DNA of 37,037 nucleotides from Candidatus Poribacteria bacterium (GCA_003635185.1 PYJA01000045.1:18601-55637); one strand, 5' to 3'. Shown: positions 24,138-33,639, counted from the stretch's first letter. Translations and numbers: made by a program. The notes: generated by a model not told the origin, from the letters alone.

Positions 24138-25271
24138 ATGCAAGTTCAAGCAGCGGTGATGCTCCAACCGGGGCAGATAGAAATCCGAGACTTTGAGAAA
24201 CCGACACCTGCAGATGATTCTCTACTGCTACAAGTTGATAAGGTCGGTATCTGTGGCAGTGATAAGCACATGTACCTTGGACACACAGCACTAAAATTTC
24301 CTGTTATTCCTGGGCATGAAGTTGTCGGCACAGTCGCGGAAATCGGCAAAAATGCTAATCAAGTTATGAATGTGATGGGAGGTCCTATTAAAGCAGGTGA
24401 CAAAATCACTGTAGTGCCAGGTTCAAAAAACTGTGGTAGATGCTACTACTGTATACATGTCCCTGGACGGCCGACTTTATGTTCTGGACGAACTATTTAT
24501 GGCTTTAGCAACAGTGAAACACCTCCGTATCTGAACGGAGAATTCTCTGAATATACCTATATCCACGGAAATTCTTGGGTTTACAAAATACCTGCAGATA
24601 TTCCTGAAGAAATCTCTGTCCTGACAGAACCCGTGGCGGTAGCGACACGGGCTGTTGAACGCGCATGTGCCCCTGGCTTGCCGCAGGTCGGTGATGGCTA
24701 TAGCATTGGAAGCAGCGTTGCCGTTCTTGGATGCGGTCCAATTGGTCTCCTTGTCATTGCAGTGTTGCGGGATAGTGGTGCAGGCACTATCGTTGCAACC
24801 GATCTCGTAGATAGCCGTTTAGAAATGGCGCAGCAGATGGGAGCAGATGTTGTCATAAATGTCGGAAAAACTACTTCCGAAGAACGGGTTGAACAGATTC
24901 AAGCACTTACAAACGGTGTCGGTGTAGACATAGCGATTGAGTGTGCAGGCATACCGGCTGTTTTCGCTGAAGCATTAGACGTTGTGAGACGTGGCGGGAA
25001 AGTCATTGAAGTCGGGCATTACACCGATTCTGGAGATACCCAAGTGAGACCGCATCAAATCTGTAACAAAGACCTTGATGTTTGCGGTGTGTGGGCGTAT
25101 CCACAAATCCAATTTCAGACAGCGTTAGATTTTCTTCAGCGAACACGCGCGCCATTGCACAAACTAATAACACATCATCTCCCACTGAATCAATTAGTGG
25201 TCGGCATTGACATGCTTGGAAAAGAAGGTGTTTACAAGGTAGTGATTGAACCTGGATCTCAAGGTGTTTAG
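24138..25271 (+). CDS. Zinc-dependent alcohol dehydrogenase family protein (MDR)
   Basis: In this 377-residue cytoplasmic oxidoreductase, catalytic zinc ligands lie in GICGSDKH (Cys about 39) and GHEVVG (His about 59, Glu about 60). The structural-zinc lobe is CGRCYYC, then IHVPGRPTLC, with two more residues than usual before the last Cys. The Rossmann motif is VLGCGPIGLLVI (about 197-208), followed by an acidic D in TDLVDSR. These fit threonine/sorbitol/butanediol-dehydrogenase-type enzymes that oxidise a secondary alcohol with NAD(P). The exact substrate cannot be told. AAGGAA precedes the ATG. Neighbours give no pathway clue. Confidence 0.88.
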   Translation: MQVQAAVMLQPGQIEIRDFEKPTPADDSLLLQVDKVGICGSDKHMYLGHTALKFPVIPGHEVVGTVAEIGKNANQVMNVMGGPIKAGDKITVVPGSKNCGRCYYCIHVPGRPTLCSGRTIYGFSNSETPPYLNGEFSEYTYIHGNSWVYKIPADIPEEISVLTEPVAVATRAVERACAPGLPQVGDGYSIGSSVAVLGCGPIGLLVIAVLRDSGAGTIVATDLVDSRLEMAQQMGADVVINVGKTTSEERVEQIQALTNGVGVDIAIECAGIPAVFAEALDVVRRGGKVIEVGHYTDSGDTQVRPHQICNKDLDVCGVWAYPQIQFQTALDFLQRTRAPLHKLITHHLPLNQLVVGIDMLGKEGVYKVVIEPGSQGV

Positions 25272-25325
25272 TAAACGATAATTCTTATTGAACCACCAAA
25301 CAAAACCCAATACATAGGTGAAAAA

Positions 25326-26306
25326 ATGAAAAATCGTAGACGTATATATATTTTACTATGTTGTCAGATAGTGTTGTCTCTTTTCTGCTTTAACATTACG
25401 AAGGTTTTTGCTGACGATGCTCCACCCAAAAAACCGGAAGAGACAGCGCTTTTCAAAACGATCATAAAAACAAGAGACTATATCGTGAAGCATCAAAATC
25501 AAGACGGTGGCTGGCCTCTGGTCCCCGGTGAAAAAAGCGATGTAGAAATTACCGCCCTCGCTATCTGGGCATTAACTGAATCGGGGTGGGGAACTGGTTC
25601 GAGAGTCATCCGTCGTGGAGTTAGATATTTGCGGAACAAGCAGCATGAAGATGGTAGTTGGAACAACAATACTGCTCACACTACCTTCGCACTTATCGCC
25701 TTGGCAAACGCTAAAACAGGCCCTGATGCACGGCTTGATGGGCTTCAGTGGCTCAAGAACGCTCAGAATCCAAGTGGGAGTTGGGGACGTAAAAGCAAAG
25801 GCCCCGGACATGTCCTATATACTTCCGTAACACTTGTTGGTTTTGGTAGACTTATATGGAAACGTTTCGGTCCTGTTTTTTCGGGCGCGGTGTGGCTTGA
25901 GAACTTTGAGCAAAGAAATCACGAGGGCTATTGGATGCTTCCCAATGGAACTCAGTCAGACATTTTTATCACCTCTTGGGTGCTTCACGGGATATCACGC
26001 GCCTACACTGTAGATAAAGAGATCGCTTGGTTAAAGCAATTCCAGAACACCGATGGCGGATTTCCCCGATTCAAAGGAAAACCGAGTGATCCAGAGGTCA
26101 CCGCTGCTGCTGTTATGGCACTTGCCGCTAATAATGACCTACTCAATACGCGCCGCATCGCAATGTCCTATTTTACAAAAGCACAAAAAGCGGATGGTAG
26201 TTTTGTTAGCGATATACCGATAGAACTCAAGGCACCTGTCGCGAACTTACAATCAACTTGTTTCGTGCTGATTGCCATCCATGCAAAAGCAGATAGTGAC
26301 CGTTAA
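25326..26306 (+). CDS. Secreted squalene-cyclase/prenyltransferase-fold repeat protein
   Basis: This 326-residue protein has an N-terminal signal peptide (ILLCCQIVLSLFCFNITKVF, cleavage after FA near residue 29). It contains five QW-like repeats: QNQDGGW, QHEDGSW, QNPSGSW, QNTDGGF and QKADGSF, typical of the alpha-alpha toroid of terpene cyclases. It is about half the length of a squalene-hopene cyclase, is secreted, and shows no DxDD catalytic motif. It is therefore probably not a cyclase and may be a binding or structural toroid, as in other secreted members. AGGTGAAAAA precedes the ATG. Confidence 0.8.
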   Translation: MKNRRRIYILLCCQIVLSLFCFNITKVFADDAPPKKPEETALFKTIIKTRDYIVKHQNQDGGWPLVPGEKSDVEITALAIWALTESGWGTGSRVIRRGVRYLRNKQHEDGSWNNNTAHTTFALIALANAKTGPDARLDGLQWLKNAQNPSGSWGRKSKGPGHVLYTSVTLVGFGRLIWKRFGPVFSGAVWLENFEQRNHEGYWMLPNGTQSDIFITSWVLHGISRAYTVDKEIAWLKQFQNTDGGFPRFKGKPSDPEVTAAAVMALAANNDLLNTRRIAMSYFTKAQKADGSFVSDIPIELKAPVANLQSTCFVLIAIHAKADSDR

Positions 26307-26341
26307 ATAATACAATGTATTTTTAGATAGTTGATTTAATC

Positions 26342-26366
26342 TGGGCGGACAAAGCCCTCCTACAAG
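26342..26366. repeat. GGGCGGACAAAGCCCTCC repeat overlapping the pepP leader
   Basis: GGGCGGACAAAGCCC is a short hairpin followed by TCCTACAAG. A close relative (CGGGCTTACAAAGCCCTCC) lies at about 8401-8419. It ends about 8 bases before the ATG at 26374, so the AAGAGAA ribosome binding site abuts or overlaps it. Confidence 0.55.
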
Positions 26367-26373
26367 AGAACGT

Positions 26374-27675
26374 ATGCATAAAAAAAATAGAGAAAACTTC
26401 ATAGAGCAGATGGATTCCGGTAGCGTGGCAATCTTTGTCAATGCCCCAGCTGCGATGCGGAACCACGATACAGAACACATTTATAATCCTGATCCGAATT
26501 TTTATTATCTCACAGGTTTTGAAGAACCTGAGTCAATTTGTGTGATTGCACCTGATCATCCGAAACATCAGTATATCCTGTTTGTGCTTCCCAAAGACAA
26601 AAAAGCCGAAATTTGGGATGGAAAACGGGTTGGTGTCAAAGATGCTTGCGCACACTACGGAGCAGACAAAGCGTTTCCGATAGACAAATTTCAGGAAAAG
26701 ATAGGCAGATACTTAGCAGATGCTGAACGACTCTATTACACGCTCGGATCTGATTCACATATTGATGCTGAAATGCTTGCCCGTTTTAAACAGAATGTTA
26801 AATCACGCATTCGTACGGGGAAAGGAATTCATACACTTGTTGATCCCAGTCCGATTCTCAGTGAGATGCGATTAATCAAAAACGAAGCAGAATTGGATCG
26901 TATAAAAAAGGCAGCAGAAATTACGGAAGATGGTCATATCGCTGCAATGGTCGCAGCGCGTGCAGGGATGTACGAATACGAATTGGAAGCAATTGTAGAC
27001 GCAACCTTCCGTAGCAACGGAGCAAACGGGACCGCTTTTCCAACTATTGTGGCAAGCGGTGGAAATGCAACAACACTTCACTATAGAACGAACGACAGTA
27101 GAATTGAAGATAATATGCTTGTTCTCATTGATGCAGGAGCAGAATACAAACGCTACTGCGGTGACGTAACCCGGACCTTTCCTGCTAACGGCACCTTTAC
27201 AAATGCACAAAGAGAAATATATCAACTTGTACTTGACGCGCACTATGCTATTATTGACACTATTCGTCCCGGTGTCTCTATTGACGAACCCCATCAAAAA
27301 TCTATTGAGTTATTGACAGAAGGCATGCTTAGCCTCGGTCTTTTAAAGGGTAAAACGAAAAAATTGATAAAGAAAGAGGCGTACAAACAATTTTATATGT
27401 ATCGTGTCGGTCACATGATCGGTTTGGACGTGCATGATGTTAATTGTGTGCGCGATGCAGAAGGTGAGTTCAAAACGTTTGAGCCGGGGATGGTAATCAC
27501 AATTGAACCAGGACTCTACGTTGCGGAAGGCACGAAAAAGGTGCCTACCGATTATCTCGGCATCGGTGTGCGTATTGAGGACGATATCCTTGTTACAGAA
27601 TCTGGTTGCGAAATCCTAACGGATGCTGTGCCGAAAGAGATTGATGCTATTGAAGAACTGATGAACCAAGGGTAA
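26374..27675 (+). CDS. pepP: Xaa-Pro aminopeptidase (M24B)
   Basis: This 433-residue metallopeptidase removes N-terminal residues preceding proline. The N-terminal domain includes NPDPNFYYLTGFEEPESICV, typical of aminopeptidase P. The C-terminal pita-bread domain shows all five metal ligands: Asp in LIDAGAEY (about 252), Asp in GDVTRTFP (about 263), His in VGHMIGLDVHD (about 346), Glu in TIEPGLYV (about 376) and Glu in VRIEDDIL (about 401). Length and order are normal. There is no signal peptide, so it is cytoplasmic. The start is preceded by AAGAGAA. Confidence 0.92.
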   Translation: MHKKNRENFIEQMDSGSVAIFVNAPAAMRNHDTEHIYNPDPNFYYLTGFEEPESICVIAPDHPKHQYILFVLPKDKKAEIWDGKRVGVKDACAHYGADKAFPIDKFQEKIGRYLADAERLYYTLGSDSHIDAEMLARFKQNVKSRIRTGKGIHTLVDPSPILSEMRLIKNEAELDRIKKAAEITEDGHIAAMVAARAGMYEYELEAIVDATFRSNGANGTAFPTIVASGGNATTLHYRTNDSRIEDNMLVLIDAGAEYKRYCGDVTRTFPANGTFTNAQREIYQLVLDAHYAIIDTIRPGVSIDEPHQKSIELLTEGMLSLGLLKGKTKKLIKKEAYKQFYMYRVGHMIGLDVHDVNCVRDAEGEFKTFEPGMVITIEPGLYVAEGTKKVPTDYLGIGVRIEDDILVTESGCEILTDAVPKEIDAIEELMNQG

Positions 27676-27806
27676 CTACGCTTGCTTATCATTTTGATAC
27701 CATATACCGATGAGAAATTACCAATTTATCTCATAGACATTTGTGAAGCAATGAACGTAGTCAAAGCATCTGATGAAGTGTTAGTCGACTAAACTCGGAG
27801 ATAATC

Positions 27807-29315
27807 ATGTCAAAAGATCAAGTAATGGAAAATGAGGAATTTCTGAAGTACTGGCTTACACATGCAGACGCGAATTCGGTTTTTGAATGGTTAAGGGAGG
27901 AAAAGCCTTACTTTACTACTTCTGAAGAAGAAATTGCAACAGTTTTGATTGAACGCGATGAACCTCTAATAAACTTGGGTGTGGCATTATATGGAAGACG
28001 TTTATCAAACAAAACTTTACAGCATCTTTATAGCAATGACGATAGGAGAATAAAAAAGGCAGCATTATCTGCAAACTTCGGAATACCGATTATCGTTTCT
28101 TGGGCTGCAAGCCCTGAAGTCTTAGGTGAGATACTTAATTCTTTTGATGAAGAATTACTAAATTCTTTATTGTCAAATGAATCCATCGATCAAAGACTGT
28201 TAGTGTTTCTATACAAAAGAGAACGTTATTTTAGTAATCTGACTGATAAACAATGGCTTAAGGCAATAGCCTTTACTGTTTCTAATCCGAGAATTGGTAC
28301 ACCTCTTGATAAATATCCACCCTCTCTTAACGAATTTGGTTCATATCATGAAGTATTCTCGACTGGTTGGAAACTGTTTGAAACACTATCAGTAAATCAA
28401 GAAACAGCTGTAGTCCTTTCTCATCTTGGAGAAAATTTAGTTCCAACTGAACCTCCTGGCATGGATGTTTTCGCAACAATAAAAAGATGGGAAGTAGAAA
28501 GCGAAGCAGAAGAGGAGCCTTTGCTTAATGCCTATGATCGTTGTCGCTTTGTCTTAGCTAAACTGATCAGAGAATATAGTGGAACCGAATTTGAATCGTT
28601 AAAAGATAGCGATGACCTTGCATTGAGATCATCATATTATGATAGGTTCCGTGCAAAAAAACCAGAAGAAGTAAGAAAACTGTTTGAAAAAGACAATGAC
28701 AAATTCCTTAATGTTGCGATATATAATACAAACCTTTATAGGAGTGAAGATATTAGAGAGGAGTTGAGAAAATGTTGTTTCGATTATGAACACCCCCCAA
28801 GCTACATTGCGCTTAGGAGTTATCCCGCAAGTTTCAATGCAGAAGTTGAGAGACTTACAAAAGAGCATCCTGAATGGTTCCCTGATTTTAAAGGTGACAT
28901 CCCTTTTGACGAAGTTGAGGATCCTTTACAGCAAGCTAATATGCGTCTCGAGTCACTTCAAAAACAGACAAAAGTCCTATCAAAAAAACTAATTGAATCT
29001 GAATTTGAAGATGAACCTTCCCTAATAGATGAGATAAGAATCGCAATAAATGATGTGAAAACGGACCTAAGCGAATCTAACCGGCAACTTGAGTTGCTTC
29101 GAGAAGACACAAAAATCCTCTTAGAAAAACTAATTGGATCTGAATATAGTTGGGAATCTGAAGATAAACACTCTCTAATCGAAAAAATCAATATCTCAAT
29201 AGAGAACATCAATACCATCCTAAGCGAATCTAACGAAAGACTATCAAAGGTGACAGTATTAGGATGGGTGATGGGTGGTGTGATTATAGTATTGCTACTT
29301 GTTTTAATTTTTTAA
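27807..29315 (+). CDS. Tail-anchored protein with HEAT-like N-terminus and duplicated coiled coil, unknown function
   Basis: In this 502-residue protein that I do not recognise, the first 150 residues are helical, with repeats suggestive of HEAT/leucine-rich variant type (LINLGVALYGRRLSNKTLQHLY). Residues about 375-475 form a coiled coil made of two related units: SLQKQTKVLSKKLIESEFED and LLREDTKILLEKLIGSEYSW, each followed by a helix ending LSESNxxL. The last about 22 residues are one hydrophobic helix (VLGWVMGGVIIVLLLVLIF) with nothing after it, so a tail anchor with the bulk in the cytoplasm is inferred. GGAG precedes the ATG. It stands alone, with about 130 bases upstream and 280 downstream free of genes. 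Confidence 0.75.
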   Translation: MSKDQVMENEEFLKYWLTHADANSVFEWLREEKPYFTTSEEEIATVLIERDEPLINLGVALYGRRLSNKTLQHLYSNDDRRIKKAALSANFGIPIIVSWAASPEVLGEILNSFDEELLNSLLSNESIDQRLLVFLYKRERYFSNLTDKQWLKAIAFTVSNPRIGTPLDKYPPSLNEFGSYHEVFSTGWKLFETLSVNQETAVVLSHLGENLVPTEPPGMDVFATIKRWEVESEAEEEPLLNAYDRCRFVLAKLIREYSGTEFESLKDSDDLALRSSYYDRFRAKKPEEVRKLFEKDNDKFLNVAIYNTNLYRSEDIREELRKCCFDYEHPPSYIALRSYPASFNAEVERLTKEHPEWFPDFKGDIPFDEVEDPLQQANMRLESLQKQTKVLSKKLIESEFEDEPSLIDEIRIAINDVKTDLSESNRQLELLREDTKILLEKLIGSEYSWESEDKHSLIEKINISIENINTILSESNERLSKVTVLGWVMGGVIIVLLLVLIF

Positions 29316-29592
29316 TTATAAATATACACAATAAGTTCGAAAGTTGAGCGAGAAAATATCACGCTTAAAATACGCATTAATCGGTCATGGAAGACGCGGC
29401 TCAGCACCTTGTGCAATACCTCGTTAAATCACATGTTCGTAAAAAGGTGATTCTTGCATGATTGCCTTCAATAAAGGGTCTCGAAAAAATGATTGAGATG
29501 TACTAAACTCCCGTTGTGTCTTAATTTGATAACATAAGTAGAACGCATGAAAACACAACACGTAATTGGCATGAATCGTCCAAATTTTAATT

Positions 29593-30234
29593 TCAAAAGA
29601 GTGTTAATTTCGGTATGTCTTTTGCTTCATGTAGTTTGCGTTTCGCTTCACCAATATCGTCAATGATAGTTCTACGGGTTGTCCAAAAATTGTCCCCTTT
29701 TTGCCGTAGTACGTACGCAGGGTTAAACGTTGCCATAGCAAAGGGGGCATAACGAGTATCTGTAAACCAGACACCGCGTTCCTCTGTCATGCGGAAGCGC
29801 GAATGAATGAGTGTTTTTGCAGCAGGGGCACCTAAACATAAAATCACCGAAGGCTTCATTAAGGTTAATTCACTATCAAGCCATTTTGAACATGCTTTAA
29901 TTTCGCTTGCCTTCGGTGAACGGTTTTTCAGCTCACCATCTTGCGATCCTACTGCTCGGCATTTAATAATGTTCGTTAGCCAAATCTCGCTGCGTGTTAA
30001 TCCGCCTGCAACAAGGACTTCATCCAACATGTTGCCTGCGGGACCTGAGAACGGAAATCCTGTGTGATTGTCGGCTGCAGACGGACCTTCCCCGACAAGC
30101 ACTAATTTTGCATTAACATCTCCACTACCACAGACAACATTAACTCGGGTTTTCGCTAAAGCACAATCCGTACAAACACGGGTCTGTTTCTTGAGACGTT
30201 GCATCTGTGTATAGCAAGTAGAAATGCTTTCCAT
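29593..30234 (-). CDS. Family-4-like uracil-DNA glycosylase (Fe-S)
   Basis: This protein of about 213 residues removes uracil from DNA. Four cysteines suited to a [4Fe-4S] cluster are at about 21, 24, 92 and 115 (VCTDC, NIIKC, IKAC). Motif A reads GEGPSAADNHTG (family 4 usually GEAPGxxED) and is followed by GFPFSGPAGNMLDEV. The second active-site motif reads TFNPAYVLR, with Asn where many members have His (HPxxLLR). The last Cys spacing is longer than usual. The ATG at 30234 is chosen over a TTG at 30264; neither has a strong ribosome binding site. It lies convergent to the gene ending at 29315. Confidence 0.82.
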   Translation of the reverse strand: MESISTCYTQMQRLKKQTRVCTDCALAKTRVNVVCGSGDVNAKLVLVGEGPSAADNHTGFPFSGPAGNMLDEVLVAGGLTRSEIWLTNIIKCRAVGSQDGELKNRSPKASEIKACSKWLDSELTLMKPSVILCLGAPAAKTLIHSRFRMTEERGVWFTDTRYAPFAMATFNPAYVLRQKGDNFWTTRRTIIDDIGEAKRKLHEAKDIPKLTLF

Positions 30235-30306
30235 AACCCAAATTGTCCATTTTGAAATTGTCAATGTGGAATATTATGTATTAACGTGAGTTTAATAAAA
30301 GCCTAT

Positions 30307-30365
30307 TGTAGCGCAAACTTTTCAGTTTGCGCCCATAGCACACAAACTGGAAAGTTTGTGCTACA
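30307..30365. repeat. Inverted CAAACTxxxAGTTTG hairpin repeat
   Basis: TGTAGCGCAAACTTTTCAGT and its near reverse complement (ending GTGCTACAAG) form a long imperfect stem of the same style as the arms inside the composite MITEs at 21238 and 33767. It is not bounded by TATAGT ends here. Confidence 0.6.
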
Positions 30366-30438
30366 AGAACCGCAAGGTGGGCCTTCGGAGAAAAGCCCTG
30401 TTATTGAGCTGATGTTATTTATTATCAAACTGGCGTTA

Positions 30439-33003
30439 TTAGGGTTTTGTGGAACTACCAGAAGTTGTCGTAAATTGAATACTCGCGTGGATTAACGACT
30501 CGGCTGCACCAAAAGTCAACTGATAAATCGGTTTGTTCCACTCGTATTGATAATCACTTCCGTAAGCAGATACACCTATCGGAATATAATCCTCTGGCAC
30601 ATGAATAAAGAATGTTCCCTCCGCCTGCCGAGGTGGTTGACAGATAAGCAGAAAACTTTGACTGTGGTTATCCCATCCTGCTGACAAAATCTCTACGCTG
30701 CCTTGTGTGTAATGCATGTCTGTAGAGAGCAATTGTGGTATCTTTTGTTCTTCTCGGAAACAGAGCAATTTGGCTGAACGCGGTGCAATATTTAGAAGCG
30801 TAACATTTTTAGATACAACCCCTAAGTATTGACGCATCCAAAAATCGTGGACAAGGTAATCTTTTTTAGAATTAAGACCAACCGCTTCTAAATTCAAATA
30901 GAGATCGTCTTGTTGATCTTTCCAATTAAAAATACCAACGAGATTCCAAGATTCGTGAGGTGTTTTAACCGGTAGATGCAAAATTCGTGGAAAAGCCTCA
31001 TCATAGTGGTCAATCGGGGTCGCTGCCTCTTCGGAAAGAGGGAATAACTTTGCTACTAATTTAGCACGTGGCATAGAAAAAGTGGATGGCGGATTCGCAC
31101 ATGAAACTGCAGCACCGCTCAATGCGGCGGCGGTCATTTCAACAATTGCCTCATTTATAGGACGCGGTTCATCAACAATTAAATCCCCGTACGCATGGTG
31201 CCAAAGTATTTTATGTGTATTAAGATGGCCAATGTAGCGGCTAAACCGATGTTTTGTCCCATTTTGTTGATGCCATGAGTCACTGTTTTCTACATACTTT
31301 TGACGCAAAAGTGGATAATTAAGTGTAAAACTCCCGATACTGGCACTCTCAACTACGTTGTAACCTGCAAGGACCACCTCATTTTCAGTCGCCTCAACTG
31401 CTTCTTTTAGCAAACGAACAGCTAAGCGGTACAACTGGGCCGAAGTTAAGGAACTATCGTGCCAAGTCACATTTGGAGCAACTGACATCATACCACTTGT
31501 ATAACTTGACAGATCCGCTTTAATTAAGTCATATCCCCATTCATCAACTATTTGTTTTAGAATTTTCTGTACGTGGAGCTGAGTTTCTGGATGTGAAACA
31601 TCTAATATAGCAACAGGTCCTGCTCTACCGGGCAGATGAACTTCAACGGGTTTATCAACAACACCCTCTCGCTGCTTATCATCTTCTGATGGTGTTTGTT
31701 CACTGTTTTTAGATCGCAGGCAAACTTCGGGGTGCTTTTGGACTAATTCTGAATTCCGATCAATGATAAATGGATCAATACAGATACTAGCTTTAAACCC
31801 CTTCGCGTGAATCTCTTTAACCACTGGCATCATACCCTTGGGGAAACGATCTGCGTCCAATGACAAATACCCTGGATTTGCTTGCCATCCCGCTTCCAGA
31901 TGGATACAGTCTATTCCACCAATGAGTTCAGGCTTGAATAATGGATTTTTGGCAATTGATCGGGTTTGTTCAATGATGTTTTTCGCATCCAGGTCTTCCT
32001 GAATGTTTTCCGATGATAAACTCCAACTGGAGTAAGTTTTTTGGTCGTTGTAGGAGTTGTTTTCTGGTAAATTTGGGAGTGTGTCCGCACCGTTTTCAGC
32101 GGCAAGCCGCTCGGTATAACGCATATAAGCTGAAGAAGCATTATCTGAAAAATCAAGATAACCGATTTCCGATGTGACTTCCTCCCCTGTTTGGCACGCT
32201 TCATGTTCACAGTCATGGTAAAGTGCCCAAGACGTTAAACCTTGCTGAGATTTCTGTTTAGAAGCTTGATAACCGATTTGCATGCGGGGCCACCACTTGT
32301 TTGTAGTGATAAACCCAAATACGAGGGAACTTTTGTCATCGGTATCGTGTAGGATACCGTCTTGACAAGGTTGTGAGGTATTATCTGGATTCAAACTAAA
32401 TCCATCATAGATTTTACGTGGGGTACCTGGTGCAAGGACAATCGGAGGTATCTTTAAAAAAAGCTGATATTGGGATGGATGCCCACCCAATTGGATTCCG
32501 CCAGACTTTGCAGAAATATCAATTAATGTGATATTTTTCAAGCCAATTGGCGTTAAGTTTAAGTTTTCAACGCCAACTTTAAGCAAAATATATGGCTGGT
32601 CGGCGTAGCAGGTAAGGTAGGTATGTATACGTATACCGGTTCCGCCAGATGCGTTATCTTTTTTTTCAGAATTAGATGACTGTTGCAAACTGCCAAGATC
32701 GCTATTCAAACGTTGTTCATTGGTTTTTGCTGTTTCATAAGAAAACCGTAAGGTTTGATGCTTTCCAAACGCATCAGTTTCCAATGGCCCCGTTGTAAAT
32801 TCCCGAAACCCTGCATCTGAGGTTTTCAGTACTGTTTCATTTTTAAGCGCAATCTGTGTAAATGCATTCTTGATAATTGTCTTGCCGTTTTTATTACTAT
32901 AATTCCATGTTCCTTTTGACAGATTAAATTCAATTTTGTATTTTTGATGGTTTATTTCGACGAGTTTTCCTCGCCGTGAAATGGCTAGGTCCTCAAGTTT
33001 CAT
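30439..33003 (-). CDS. GH36-like alpha-galactosidase family protein
   Basis: This 854-residue protein has no signal peptide. The N-terminal beta-supersandwich (about 1-330) is followed by a TIM barrel (about 330-640) with GGIDCIHLEAGWQANPGYLS, then FPKGMMPVVKEIHAKGFKAS and DEWGYDLIKADLSSY; the Asp at about 493 sits where clan GH-D enzymes have their nucleophile. A beta domain ends the protein. The segment expected to hold the acid/base (VVLAGYNVVESASIGSF) lacks the usual pattern, so the exact substrate and mechanism are uncertain. A charged insert (about 435-460) interrupts the barrel. AAGGAAAA precedes the ATG. A role in cleaving galactosides is likely, not proved. Confidence 0.82.
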   Translation of the reverse strand: MKLEDLAISRRGKLVEINHQKYKIEFNLSKGTWNYSNKNGKTIIKNAFTQIALKNETVLKTSDAGFREFTTGPLETDAFGKHQTLRFSYETAKTNEQRLNSDLGSLQQSSNSEKKDNASGGTGIRIHTYLTCYADQPYILLKVGVENLNLTPIGLKNITLIDISAKSGGIQLGGHPSQYQLFLKIPPIVLAPGTPRKIYDGFSLNPDNTSQPCQDGILHDTDDKSSLVFGFITTNKWWPRMQIGYQASKQKSQQGLTSWALYHDCEHEACQTGEEVTSEIGYLDFSDNASSAYMRYTERLAAENGADTLPNLPENNSYNDQKTYSSWSLSSENIQEDLDAKNIIEQTRSIAKNPLFKPELIGGIDCIHLEAGWQANPGYLSLDADRFPKGMMPVVKEIHAKGFKASICIDPFIIDRNSELVQKHPEVCLRSKNSEQTPSEDDKQREGVVDKPVEVHLPGRAGPVAILDVSHPETQLHVQKILKQIVDEWGYDLIKADLSSYTSGMMSVAPNVTWHDSSLTSAQLYRLAVRLLKEAVEATENEVVLAGYNVVESASIGSFTLNYPLLRQKYVENSDSWHQQNGTKHRFSRYIGHLNTHKILWHHAYGDLIVDEPRPINEAIVEMTAAALSGAAVSCANPPSTFSMPRAKLVAKLFPLSEEAATPIDHYDEAFPRILHLPVKTPHESWNLVGIFNWKDQQDDLYLNLEAVGLNSKKDYLVHDFWMRQYLGVVSKNVTLLNIAPRSAKLLCFREEQKIPQLLSTDMHYTQGSVEILSAGWDNHSQSFLLICQPPRQAEGTFFIHVPEDYIPIGVSAYGSDYQYEWNKPIYQLTFGAAESLIHASIQFTTTSGSSTKP

Positions 33004-33069
33004 ACACGTTTTCCTTTTTCAAGCAAGTAAACACGACTTTTTTACAAAAACATGCAGAATACATAGAAC

Positions 33070-33630
33070 CTACAGATAACGGTAGAAACTTAAACATGTG
33101 TCTCCGTACTGCCTTTGTCTATCGCATGTTAATTGTCCAAAAAGCAGTGGTAGTACGGTATGTTTACGATGTTCTACGAGAAGCATTCCTGTAGATTCAA
33201 GTATGCATGTGTCTGAAATGTGTGAGAGGCATTTATTATAAAGTTCCGCATCGTAAGGTGGATCAAAATAAACAAGTTCATAAGTCTCTGCTCGTTTATG
33301 CAGCGTATTAATACCTTTTGAAACATCTGCTTGCATCAACTGAACCTGTGGATTGGTGATTTTTAAACCACAGGTCTGAAGATTCTGTTCAATCAATCGA
33401 AGGCACTTCAGATTTTGTTCCAAGAAGGTTACCTGTTTTGCTCCACGACTCAGCGCCTCAATACCGATATTGCCAGTGCCAGCACATAGGTCAAGAAATC
33501 GGGTATTAACTACTTTTTCTTGTAAAATACTAAAAACGGATTCTTTGACTCTATCAGTTGTGGGTCGGACAGTCATACTTTTAGGTGTAGCCAAACGTCT
33601 ACCCTTAAATTTGCCTGCAATAACACGCAT
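33070..33630 (-). CDS. rsmD: 16S rRNA (guanine(966)-N2)-methyltransferase RsmD
   Basis: This 186-residue methyltransferase acts on 16S rRNA during 30S assembly. MRVIAGKFKGRRLATPKSMT and RPTTDRVKESVFSIL are the classic RsmD start. FLDLCAGTGNIGIEALSRGA is the SAM-binding motif I. LVYFDPPYDAELY carries the DPPY catalytic motif. The length is normal for the family. The ATG at 33630 begins at the conserved MRVIAG; a GTG at 33639 would add three residues, but AGGTG there serves better as ribosome binding site. It lies 66 bases upstream of the alpha-galactosidase, same strand, possibly cotranscribed. Confidence 0.92.
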   Translation of the reverse strand: MRVIAGKFKGRRLATPKSMTVRPTTDRVKESVFSILQEKVVNTRFLDLCAGTGNIGIEALSRGAKQVTFLEQNLKCLRLIEQNLQTCGLKITNPQVQLMQADVSKGINTLHKRAETYELVYFDPPYDAELYNKCLSHISDTCILESTGMLLVEHRKHTVLPLLFGQLTCDRQRQYGDTCLSFYRYL

Positions 33631-33639
33631 TTTGCACAC

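Noticed and set aside
26872..27297. 141-residue ORF opposite pepP
   Set aside because: Antisense shadow; Cys/Val-rich composition typical of reverse frames.
29384..29460. Short ORF MEDAAQHLVQYLVKSHVRK in the gap after the tail-anchored protein
   Set aside because: Only 24 codons, no ribosome binding site, no recognisable family.
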